Origin: an uncultured Faecalibacterium sp.
GTDB lineage: Bacteria > Bacillota > Clostridia > Oscillospirales > Ruminococcaceae
Direction of reading: 5' to 3'
NCBI GenBank assembly: GCA_934525735.1
Contig: CAKSZM010000054.1
Coordinates: 1 to 12,704, forward strand
Length of the DNA stretch: 12,704 nucleotides
The notes below the pieces were generated by a model, which saw nothing but the letters and a program-made list of their open reading frames with translations, made no database searches and was not told the DNA's origin. Each line of letters opens with the position of its first letter. The first letter of the stretch is position 1. Shown piece after piece: positions 1-6,184 of the stretch. A program made the position numbers and the translations under genes.

Positions 1-719
1 TTTGTGTAGTAGCTCAGCGAGCGCATCACCGGCTTGCACAAACGATTGAAACATACTTCGTCCAGCAGCAGCATGGCTTCGCCCGGGGCCAGACGCATGG
101 CCGAGCGGATGCCCTCATCGCCGCAGCTGGCTTTCAGGTGGGCCACGTTGGAAGTGACCTGCTGGTGGCACTCCTGCTCCAGAATCTCGAACACGTCGCC
201 GGTCAGGTCGATGCGGGTGTAGTCCCGCCCGCTGAACAGTGCCCGGGACAGATAGTCGATGGAGTAGATCACGGGGGTGGTGTCGGCGAGAATGCGCTTT
301 TTGATGCAGATCACTTCGTCGCCCGGTTCAATCTCAAGATTGCGTGCCAGCTCTTCGCCTGCACGGACGGGGTAGACCTGAATGCCGTCTGCATGGGGGT
401 AGCTGCCGAAGCTGCGGATCAGCGGGTAATATTCCAGCTTCTGGTCCAGGCGGCTGCGCAGGCCCAGCACGGTGCGGTTGACCACGGTGCCGATGCCGCG
501 CACACGCTCCACATAACCGGCGCGTTCCATTTCGCTCAGCGCATCGCGGATGACGGTGCGGCTCACGCCCAGCTCGGCGGCAAGGTCCACCTCAGCGGGC
601 AGACGATCAGCCCGGGCATAGCGTCCGGTGCGCAGTTCATCGAGCAGACTTGCGACCACGCGGTCACTGATCACGGCGCCGCCCAGCCGGCTGGACGAGG
701 CAAGTGCAGAATCTTTCAT
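1..719 (-). CDS. GntR-family regulator with UTRA domain (HutC subfamily), 3' end cut by window
   Basis: This is a DNA-binding transcription regulator whose C-terminal domain should bind a small effector, typically a sugar phosphate or amino acid derivative in the HutC subfamily. The 239 visible residues have an N-terminal winged helix (about 17-80) with the GntR signature LPAEVDLAAELGVSRTVIRD followed by the wing motif RVRGIGTVV. A UTRA-type ligand domain follows from about 95 and contains EPGDEVICIKKRILAD and the late RLAPGEAMLLLDEVCFNR strand region. The ATG at 719 has GGAGG at 730-734 upstream. Only the last few residues are missing at the left edge, since the UTRA fold usually ends shortly after this point. 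It is transcribed divergently from the acetyltransferase, so autoregulation and control of that gene are plausible. The effector cannot be read from sequence, and the true target could be a gene to the left of the window. Confidence 0.9.
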   Translation of the reverse strand, partial: MKDSALASSSRLGGAVISDRVVASLLDELRTGRYARADRLPAEVDLAAELGVSRTVIRDALSEMERAGYVERVRGIGTVVNRTVLGLRSRLDQKLEYYPLIRSFGSYPHADGIQVYPVRAGEELARNLEIEPGDEVICIKKRILADTTPVIYSIDYLSRALFSGRDYTRIDLTGDVFEILEQECHQQVTSNVAHLKASCGDEGIRSAMRLAPGEAMLLLDEVCFNRLCKPVMRSLSYYT

Positions 720-744
720 GGTTTGGTTTCCTCCGTTCACAGGC

Positions 745-775
745 GGGGCTTTTGCCCCTGCCGGGACTTTCCCGG
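745..775 (-). other. Two adjacent GC-rich hairpins in the GntR leader
   Basis: The transcribed leader of the GntR gene contains two perfect short hairpins side by side. One has stem CCGGGA/TCCCGG (761-766 with 770-775) and the other GGGGC/GCCCC (745-749 with 754-758, four-base loop). They lie 11 or more bases upstream of the ribosome binding site at 730-734. No U-run follows, so they are not a terminator. They may affect mRNA stability or translation; no function is shown. Confidence 0.4.
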
Positions 776-842
776 GGCTTTCGGGCAGCATCCGGACGCA
801 AAAATGACCACCGCCGGCCTGCCGCACAAACCCGTTTACTTT

Positions 843-851
843 ATTATAACA
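843..851 (-). promoter_or_regulatory. Extended -10 promoter of the GntR gene
   Basis: On the minus strand the sequence reads TGTTATAAT, a consensus extended -10 element. The -35 position (about 866-871) is weak. This places the start near 836 and gives a leader of about 115 bases. It sits directly beside, and back to back with, the acetyltransferase promoter. Confidence 0.6.
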
Positions 852-855
852 TAAA

Positions 856-884
856 TTGACATTTAGAAAAGCGTCATTTATACT
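856..884 (+). promoter_or_regulatory. Sigma-A promoter of the GNAT gene
   Basis: A consensus -35 TTGACA (856-861) is followed after exactly 17 bases by TATACT (879-884). The -35 box is only four bases from the divergent extended -10 of the GntR gene. A TGAC (857-860) and GTCA (873-876) pair 12 bases apart brackets the spacer and might be part of an operator. Confidence 0.8.
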
Positions 885-929
885 GGAATCCGCAGAAAAG
901 TACGATTTTATTTTGGAGGGGATTGCAAG

Positions 930-1478
930 ATGGAACTTCTTTTGCACAAATTCGGCGGTCAGCCCGCCTGCCCGCCGGTGCCGGTCACGCTGCGCCGCTG
1001 CACCCCGGACGAGGCCCCGGCGGTGTATGCGCTGCAGAATGAGGTGCACGCCGCCATGCCGCGCCCAGAGTGGTTCGTGCCGAGCACGCAGGAAGAGATC
1101 ACGGAGTACATCACAAACAGCCTGTGCATCGGCGCGTGGCAGGGGCAGCGGCTGGGCGCGTTCCTGACCTTTCATTACTGCGGGCAGGACCCGCACAACT
1201 ACGCAGCTTTCCTTGGTGTGCCGCAGACGGAGTGGGAGCACTGGGCCAACGCCGACAGCGCCATCGTCTGCAGCGACTGGCGCGGCAACGGCCTGCAGCG
1301 CAAAATGCTGGAAGCTGCGCTGCCGCTCTTCCCGGAAACGATCACCCACCTTGGGGCCACCGTCAACCCGGAAAACCGCTACAGCCTGAACAATGCGCTG
1401 GCGTCCGGCTTTGTCGTCAAAGCCCGCCGGGAGATGTACGGCGGGTACGACCGGTATCTGCTGGAGAAGGAGCTGTAA
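930..1478 (+). CDS. GNAT-family N-acetyltransferase
   Basis: This 182-residue protein should transfer an acetyl group from acetyl-CoA to an amine on an unknown substrate in the cytoplasm. The acetyl-CoA binding motif A is visible around residues 110-127, with the pyrophosphate loop DWRGNGLQ. The motif B region TVNPENRYSLNNALASGF (144-161) has the Asn-rich turn found before the last helix of GNAT folds. The C terminus MYGGYDRYLLEKEL resembles the final strand of the family. The ATG at 930 is preceded by GGAGGGG at 915-921. It stands alone behind a strong promoter and ends in a strong terminator. The neighbouring GntR regulator may control it through the shared promoter region. The substrate could be an amino acid, peptide, polyamine or antibiotic, and nothing in the sequence decides between them. 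Confidence 0.88.
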   Translation: MELLLHKFGGQPACPPVPVTLRRCTPDEAPAVYALQNEVHAAMPRPEWFVPSTQEEITEYITNSLCIGAWQGQRLGAFLTFHYCGQDPHNYAAFLGVPQTEWEHWANADSAIVCSDWRGNGLQRKMLEAALPLFPETITHLGATVNPENRYSLNNALASGFVVKARREMYGGYDRYLLEKEL

Positions 1479-1532
1479 AAAAGCACCGGAATCTCTGTGC
1501 ACTCTCTGTGCAGAAATTCCGGTGCTTTATCG
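1475..1532. terminator. Bidirectional intrinsic terminator between GNAT and MATE genes
   Basis: A perfect 13-base stem (1480-1492 with 1516-1528) is followed by a T-rich tract on the plus strand. It is also flanked by a run of six A on its left, which becomes six U for transcripts on the minus strand. The loop holds a second small stem, TGCAC/GTGCA, within a repeated TCTCTGTGCA. It starts two bases after the acetyltransferase stop and can stop transcription from both sides. Confidence 0.85.
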
Positions 1533-1550
1533 TTTTAGTTTTGCGGATAG

Positions 1551-1669
1551 AACTCCCTCAGTCACCTTCGGTGACAGCTCCCTCATGGAGGGAGCCTTTT
1601 GCGGAATGACAAGGCGTAAGGCCCCATCCCAGAGGAGGCTGGCATCGCGCAGCGATGACTGGGGGAGTT
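1551..1669. repeat. 119-base MITE-like element with terminal inverted repeats
   Basis: The ends AACTCCCTCAGTC (1551-1563) and GACTGGGGGAGTT (1657-1669) are inverted repeats with one mismatch over 13 bases. Inside are three perfect small hairpins: GTCACC/GGTGAC (1561-1575), GCTCCCTC/GAGGGAGC (1577-1595, followed by TTTT) and CATCGC/GCGATG (1643-1657). There is no room for a transposase and no coding potential. I see no clear target site duplication. Its length, terminal repeats and hairpin-rich interior fit a non-autonomous repeat of the kind dispersed between genes in gut Ruminococcaceae; that it is dispersed in this genome is inference, as only one copy is in the window. It lies between the MATE stop codon and the shared terminator, so it would be transcribed as the 3' untranslated part of the MATE mRNA. 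Confidence 0.7.
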
Positions 1670-1676
1670 TTTCTTT

Positions 1677-3044
1677 TTATGCCGCCTGTAAATTCTGCCC
1701 CTTCTTCTGCAGCTTGTGCCGCACGATGAGCAGGCAGGTCAGGTGCACGGCTGCGGTCAGCACCCAGCTGATGGGGTAGCTGATGTACAGCATGAACGGG
1801 GTGCGGTTCAGCTGGAACACCGTGGCGATCCACACCAGACGCAGCAGGCAGCTGCCCACAAAGCTCACGATCATGGGCAGTACGCTGTAGCCCAGTCCGC
1901 GCAGGCTGCTGGCCAGCGTGTCCATGATGCCGCACAGCAGGTAGGTGCCGCAGATCACCCGCAGACGCTCGTACCCGGCGGCAATGACCGCTTCGTCCGA
2001 AGAGTAGATGTGCAGCAGCTGGTTGCCCGCCAGCGTAGCGCCGCCGCCCAGAACGACGCCGGTGACGACCGCGCACAGCAGGCAGTTGAGCATCACGCGG
2101 TCAAGGTTGTGATACTTGCGCGCGCCCATATTCTGGCTGGTGAAGGTGACCGCCGCCTGTGCAAATGCGTTCATGGCGGTGTAGACGAAGTTTTCGAGGT
2201 TGGAGGATGCCGAGCTGCCCGCCACGACGGTGGAGCCGAAGGAGTTGATGGCCGACTGGATGACCACGTTGGACAGGCTGAACACGGTGCTCTGCAGCCC
2301 GGCGGGCAGGCCGATGAGCAGAATCTGCTTCAGTGCGCCGCCGTGGAATCCCAGCCGGTGCAGATCGAGGTGCAGGGCGCCTTCCTCTTTCATCAGCATC
2401 CGGGTCACCATGCAGGCAGAGACGGTCTGGCTGATAATGGTGGCCAGCGCCACGCCCGCCACGCTCATATGGAACCCGATGACAAACACAAGGTTCAGCA
2501 CCACATTGATGACACCGGCGGCCGCCAGACAGTACAGCGGGCGTTTGGTGTCGCCCACGGCACGCAGCAGTGCACTGCTGAAGTTGTACAGCATGGTCAT
2601 GGGCATGCCGATGAAATAGATCTTCAGGTACAGGGTGGAAAGGTCGATGACGTCCTCCGGGCAGCTCATCAGTTCCAGCAGACCCCGCGCGGCAAAAAAG
2701 CCCACAAAGGCCAGCGCCACGCCGCTGACAAGACCCAGCGTCACCGAGGTCTGCACCGTGTCCCGCACGCCCTGCTCGTCTTTGGCACCGAAGCACCGGG
2801 CCGCCACCACGTTGGCACCCAGCGAAAGCCCCACGAACAGGTTGACCAGCAAGTTGATGAGCGAACCGTTGGAGCCGACAGCCGCCAGTGCGGTACTGCC
2901 CGCAAAGCGGCCCACCACAACGACGTCGGCTGCGTTGAACAGCAGCTGCAGGATGCTGGACGCCGCCAGCGGAATGGAAAACAATATGATCTTCTGAAGC
3001 ATCGGGCCGCTGGTCAGGTCGGCAGAACGGCTGGTGTGTGCCAT
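1677..3044 (-). CDS. MATE-family multidrug/metabolite exporter
   Basis: This 455-residue integral membrane protein belongs to the MATE family, which exports drugs, toxins or metabolites in exchange for sodium ions or protons. The sequence shows about twelve hydrophobic segments in two related halves, each with the family's 'membrane helix, then glycine-rich loop' layout. The start (LTSGPMLQKIILFSIPLAAS, then LLFNAADVVVVGRFAG) is the typical MATE N-terminal region. The loop GDTKRPLYCLAAAGVINVVLNLVFV after helix 5 is also characteristic, as is SSNLENFVYTAMNAFAQAAVTFTSQNMGARK in the second half. Length matches the usual 440-470 residues. The ATG at 3044 has AAGGAGG (about 3056-3062) upstream. 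It is its own transcription unit, with a promoter in the gap to the glucosidase gene and a terminator past the repeat at 1551-1669. The substrate is not predictable. Confidence 0.93.
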   Translation of the reverse strand: MAHTSRSADLTSGPMLQKIILFSIPLAASSILQLLFNAADVVVVGRFAGSTALAAVGSNGSLINLLVNLFVGLSLGANVVAARCFGAKDEQGVRDTVQTSVTLGLVSGVALAFVGFFAARGLLELMSCPEDVIDLSTLYLKIYFIGMPMTMLYNFSSALLRAVGDTKRPLYCLAAAGVINVVLNLVFVIGFHMSVAGVALATIISQTVSACMVTRMLMKEEGALHLDLHRLGFHGGALKQILLIGLPAGLQSTVFSLSNVVIQSAINSFGSTVVAGSSASSNLENFVYTAMNAFAQAAVTFTSQNMGARKYHNLDRVMLNCLLCAVVTGVVLGGGATLAGNQLLHIYSSDEAVIAAGYERLRVICGTYLLCGIMDTLASSLRGLGYSVLPMIVSFVGSCLLRLVWIATVFQLNRTPFMLYISYPISWVLTAAVHLTCLLIVRHKLQKKGQNLQAA

Positions 3045-3119
3045 GGGGAAATGCGCCTCCTTCTATGGTCTGCGCCGGAAAACGGCGGTATTCGAAAAAA
3101 ACAGGGGAACCGAAGGCAT

Positions 3120-3148
3120 ATTATAACGCGCCGCGCCCCAAAATACAA
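3120..3148 (-). promoter_or_regulatory. Sigma-A promoter of the MATE gene
   Basis: On the minus strand TTGTAT (3143-3148) is followed by a 17-base spacer and a consensus TATAAT (3120-3125). The start would be near 3113, giving a leader of about 68 bases before the ATG at 3044. The -35 hexamer is part of the U-rich tail of the terminator just upstream. Confidence 0.7.
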
Positions 3149-3190
3149 GCGGCACCGCCGGAAAATCACAAATTTTTCCGGTGATGCCGC
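3139..3190 (-). terminator. Intrinsic terminator of the GH31 gene
   Basis: On the minus strand, 14 bases after the glucosidase stop, a 17-base stem forms between 3174-3190 and 3149-3165, with one G-U pair, one mismatch and an eight-base loop. It is followed by the U-rich tail TTGTATTTTG. The arms contain GCGGCA and its partner TGCCGC and end in AAAA/TTTT. Confidence 0.8.
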
Positions 3191-3203
3191 AAAAAAGCAG
3201 AGC

Positions 3204-5222
3204 TTATTCGGCAGTCAGGGTCTTCCAATGCTCCGGGGCGGCAAAATCGCTGGTCTCACCGTCGTCGGTGTACATCCGGTAGCTGGCCCTGCCGGAAGCA
3301 TCCGGGCAGGCCCACAGGGTCAGCTCGCTTTCGTCCAACCGGGCGGTGCAGGCGGCGGGCTTTGCCACCGGGACCGCGTGTCCGGGGCGGATGAACAGCA
3401 GCACTTCATCCAGCGCGCAGTGCACATAGTGATGCCCGGCGTACAGCAGAGCTGTGTCGTAATCGTCCGCGCTGCGGATGCGGTAAACTTTCATGTTCTC
3501 AGGCAGGTAGACATGCCGCCCGGCGGCGTTCTGGGTATAAACGGGGGCAAGCATCACACCGCCGCCAAGCAGCAGCTGATCCTGCACCTCCCGGGCGTCC
3601 GGGTCATCCGGCCAGTCAAAGCCCAGCGGGCGGAAATAGCTGCCGTCTTCCAGCGCCGCCTTCATGAATTCACTATAAAGGTAAGGCAGCAGGGCATAGC
3701 GCAGGCGGATCATGCTGCGCATGGCGGGCAGCATCTCCGGAAAGCGGTAATACTCCTGTTCCCGCACACCGGCGGTGGCGTGGTTGCGCATGAGCGGGGT
3801 GAACAGGCCGAACTCCAACCAGCGCAGGGCGAGGTCCGGGGTGGTGTCGCCCGAAAAGCCGCACAGGTCTGCACCGCTGTACAGGAAGCCGCACATCTGC
3901 ACGTTCGGCATCATCTGGATGTTGGCCAGCAGCTGCGCCCATGTGGAGGTGTTGTCGCCCAGCCAGATGCCGCCCCAGCGATGGCTGCCGATAAAACTGG
4001 AACGGCTGTACAGCAGGGTGCGTTTGCCGGGGCGCAGGGTGCGGAAGGCATCTCCTGCCGCCCGGATCATGTTGCCGCCGTAGAGGTTGTGCACCCTGTC
4101 ATGCCGCACCCGCTGACCGTTCAGGTCATGGTAGAAGCTGGCGTAGTCCTCCGGGCTGTTCATCAGCCCCATCGCACCGCCCACGACCTTGCCGAAAAAT
4201 TCTGCCTGTTCGATGTTGTCCTCCTGCCGCAGGTCTGCCATGGCGTCCAGAAACGCCCGCAGCCGGTCCGGCGAGTAGAACAGCGCCGGTTCGTTCATGT
4301 CGTTCCAGAAGCCCTCGATGCCGCAGTCGGTCAGCATTTTGTACTGCCTGCCGAACCACTCCCGCACCTCCGGGCGCAGAAAATCGGCAAAGTAAGCTTT
4401 GCCGGGCCACACCGCCGCCACAAAGGGAGTGCCGTCGGCCTTGGTGCAGAAATAGCCTTTTTCCAGCCCTTCGGCGCAGACGGGGCTTTCCGGGTCGATG
4501 CGCACGCCTGCGTCGATGATGGGCACCAGCCGGATGCCCTGCGCCTTCATCTCGGCGGCGAGGGCGGCAAGATCCGGAAACCGCTCTTTGTTCACCGTGA
4601 AATCGGCGTAGTCCTGCATGTAATCGATGTCCATCACCACCATGTCCAGCGGCAGGTCATGGCCTCGGTACTGCCGGGCAACCTCCCGCACATCCTCGGC
4701 GGTCTTGTAGCCCCAGCGGCTCTGCGCCAGACCGAATGCCCATTTGGGCGGGATGTAGCTGCGTCCGATGAGCTGGCGGAACTGCCGGGCAATGTCGTTC
4801 GGGCCGCTGCCGGTGAGGATGTACAGGTCGTAGTCCGGCGTTTCCGTAGAAAACCGCAGGGTATCGTAAGCCGTGTAGCCGATGTCGTAGGAAACTTTGC
4901 CCGGGAAATCGATGAAAAGGCCGAAGTCCTCCTGCCCGGCTCCGCCGTCGATGAGCAGAAAATTGTGTGCACCGTAGTAGGAACGCTTGTCCTCGCCGTG
5001 GTGGGACTCGTCAGTGTTATTTGCAACGTAATGCCAGCCGCGTTTGTTGATACCGCGGGGCATCTCGCCCAGACCGTACACGACCGCATCCGGAGCCATT
5101 GCATAGCTCCACCCGCCGTCCGGCCCGGCGGTGAGGAAGGGCACAGCCCCTTCCGAAACGGGAAGTTCCTGCACCACGCTGTCGGTGGGCAGGGGCGAAC
5201 CAAAACGAAAATGCTGGATCAT
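3204..5222 (-). CDS. Glycoside hydrolase family 31 alpha-glucosidase
   Basis: This 672-residue enzyme should release glucose or a related sugar from the non-reducing end of alpha-linked oligosaccharides by the retaining mechanism. It has a beta-sandwich N-terminal domain (about 1-155) and a (beta/alpha)8 catalytic domain (about 156-520). A C-terminal beta region follows. The catalytic nucleophile is D308 in GFWNDMNEP and the general acid/base is D423 in LGDNTSTW. Substrate-binding motifs are also visible: MDIDYM near 197, HRWGGIW at 414-420 and MRNHA at 478-482. There is no signal peptide or membrane segment, so it acts in the cytoplasm on imported sugars. The ATG at 5222 follows AAGGAGG. GH31 also includes alpha-xylosidases and other activities, so alpha-glucosidase is the likeliest but not the only reading. 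No sugar transporter lies beside it. Confidence 0.93.
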   Translation of the reverse strand: MIQHFRFGSPLPTDSVVQELPVSEGAVPFLTAGPDGGWSYAMAPDAVVYGLGEMPRGINKRGWHYVANNTDESHHGEDKRSYYGAHNFLLIDGGAGQEDFGLFIDFPGKVSYDIGYTAYDTLRFSTETPDYDLYILTGSGPNDIARQFRQLIGRSYIPPKWAFGLAQSRWGYKTAEDVREVARQYRGHDLPLDMVVMDIDYMQDYADFTVNKERFPDLAALAAEMKAQGIRLVPIIDAGVRIDPESPVCAEGLEKGYFCTKADGTPFVAAVWPGKAYFADFLRPEVREWFGRQYKMLTDCGIEGFWNDMNEPALFYSPDRLRAFLDAMADLRQEDNIEQAEFFGKVVGGAMGLMNSPEDYASFYHDLNGQRVRHDRVHNLYGGNMIRAAGDAFRTLRPGKRTLLYSRSSFIGSHRWGGIWLGDNTSTWAQLLANIQMMPNVQMCGFLYSGADLCGFSGDTTPDLALRWLEFGLFTPLMRNHATAGVREQEYYRFPEMLPAMRSMIRLRYALLPYLYSEFMKAALEDGSYFRPLGFDWPDDPDAREVQDQLLLGGGVMLAPVYTQNAAGRHVYLPENMKVYRIRSADDYDTALLYAGHHYVHCALDEVLLFIRPGHAVPVAKPAACTARLDESELTLWACPDASGRASYRMYTDDGETSDFAAPEHWKTLTAE

Positions 5223-5249
5223 AGCGCAGCCTCCTTTTTCTCTGCCTTT

Positions 5250-5278
5250 ATCTTACGTCCGGCTATGCCGTAAAGCAA
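5250..5278 (-). promoter_or_regulatory. Probable promoter of the GH31 gene
   Basis: On the minus strand TTGCTT (5273-5278) is followed after 17 bases by TAAGAT (5250-5255). The start would be near 5243, only about 20 bases before the ATG at 5222, leaving room for the AAGGAGG site. Both boxes deviate from consensus, consistent with a regulated promoter. Confidence 0.55.
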
Positions 5279-5362
5279 GAGACAAAACCGGCGCTTTTCT
5301 GCTACAAAACCGTCAGTTTGCGCCCAAAACATAAAAATTCCGGCGCGGGGCGCGGTCTGCGA

Positions 5363-5391
5363 TTGCAAAACCCTGCCCATACTGGTATACT
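5363..5391 (+). promoter_or_regulatory. Sigma-A promoter of the sugar transferase gene
   Basis: TTGCAA (5363-5368) is followed by a 17-base spacer and TATACT (5386-5391), with a TGG just before the -10 that makes it an extended -10. It diverges from the glucosidase promoter about 85 bases away. Confidence 0.75.
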
Positions 5392-5426
5392 GAGGTCGAT
5401 TCAAAGAAAAAACGGAGGATTCGCAT

Positions 5427-6035
5427 ATGTATCGCAACGGGATCAAACGCCTGCTGGCCGTCGTGCTGTCGGCCTGCGGCATGATCTGCCTGTCCTGGCT
5501 GTTTCTGATTCTGGCTGTCGCCATCAAGCTAGATTCGCCCGGCCCGGTGTTCTTCAAACAGAAGCGTGTGGGCATCGGCAAAAAGCACTTCTACATTTTA
5601 AAGTTCCGCACCATGCGCATCGATACGCCCCACGATATGCCCACCCATCTGCTCCATGATCCGGATCAGTATATCACCCGGATGGGGCACTTTTTGCGCA
5701 AGACCAGTCTGGACGAGCTGCCCCAGCTGTGGAATATCTTTGTGGGCGACATGGCGGTCATCGGCCCGCGGCCTGCGCTGTGGAACCAGTATGACCTGCT
5801 GGCCGAGCGCGACAAGTACGGCGCCAACGATGTACGCCCCGGCCTGACCGGCTGGGCGCAGATCCACGGCCGCGATGAGCTGGAAATTGCCGAGAAGGCA
5901 AAGCTGGATGGCTGGTATGTGAAGCACCTGAGCTTCGGGCTGGACGTGAAGTGCTTCTTCGGCACCATTGCCGCCGTGCTGAAGCATGACGGCGTGGTGG
6001 AGGGCGGCACCGGCACCCTGCACGACGAAAAATGA
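5427..6035 (+). CDS. Bacterial sugar transferase (monotopic phosphoglycosyl transferase)
   Basis: This 202-residue membrane enzyme should move a sugar-1-phosphate from a UDP-sugar onto undecaprenyl phosphate, the first step in building a surface polysaccharide or glycan. A hydrophobic segment (about 8-33) forms the re-entrant membrane helix of the family. It ends in the SPGPVFFKQKRVG motif and is followed by KFRTM (59-63). The catalytic Asp-Glu pair is D96-E97 in SLDELPQLWN. The phosphate-binding region GPRPAL (113-118) and RPGLTGWAQ (137-145) are intact. At about 200 residues it is the short PglC/EpsL-like form, without the four-helix N-terminal domain of WbaP or WcaJ. The ATG at 5427 follows GGAGG (5414-5418). 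It is a single-gene unit with no glycosyltransferases beside it, so the glycan it starts is made elsewhere. The sugar specificity is unknown. Confidence 0.92.
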   Translation: MYRNGIKRLLAVVLSACGMICLSWLFLILAVAIKLDSPGPVFFKQKRVGIGKKHFYILKFRTMRIDTPHDMPTHLLHDPDQYITRMGHFLRKTSLDELPQLWNIFVGDMAVIGPRPALWNQYDLLAERDKYGANDVRPGLTGWAQIHGRDELEIAEKAKLDGWYVKHLSFGLDVKCFFGTIAAVLKHDGVVEGGTGTLHDEK

Positions 6036-6045
6036 TCTGTTATGG

Positions 6046-6076
6046 GGGACACCGGAGCGCCTGTGTCCCTGTTTTT
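6046..6076 (+). terminator. Intrinsic terminator of the sugar transferase gene
   Basis: GGGACAC (6046-6052) pairs with GTGTCCC (6063-6069), followed by TGTTTTT. It begins 10 bases after the stop codon. Confidence 0.8.
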
Positions 6077-6117
6077 ATGTTAAAAGCGGTGCAGACCTGC
6101 CGAAATTGGCATATCTC

Positions 6118-6145
6118 TTGATTTATCCCCTGAAAAGCGTATAAT
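6118..6145 (+). promoter_or_regulatory. Sigma-A promoter of the AspRS gene
   Basis: TTGATT (6118-6123) and a consensus TATAAT (6140-6145) are 16 bases apart. The start would be near 6152, about 33 bases ahead of the ATG. I see no T-box element in this short leader. Confidence 0.7.
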
Positions 6146-6184
6146 AAAACAGTACACAAGACGTTAAAGGAGGATTCCTGTATT

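Noticed and set aside
1490..1512. Direct repeat TCTCTGTGCA as a CRISPR-like or tandem repeat
   Set aside because: Only two copies occur, and they form the loop of the shared terminator.
1716..5273. A very long open frame (1185 codons) on the plus strand across the MATE and GH31 genes
   Set aside because: It is antisense to two clear protein genes and spans their promoter and terminator. Its His-, Gln- and Gly-rich product is typical of a shadow frame in GC-rich DNA.
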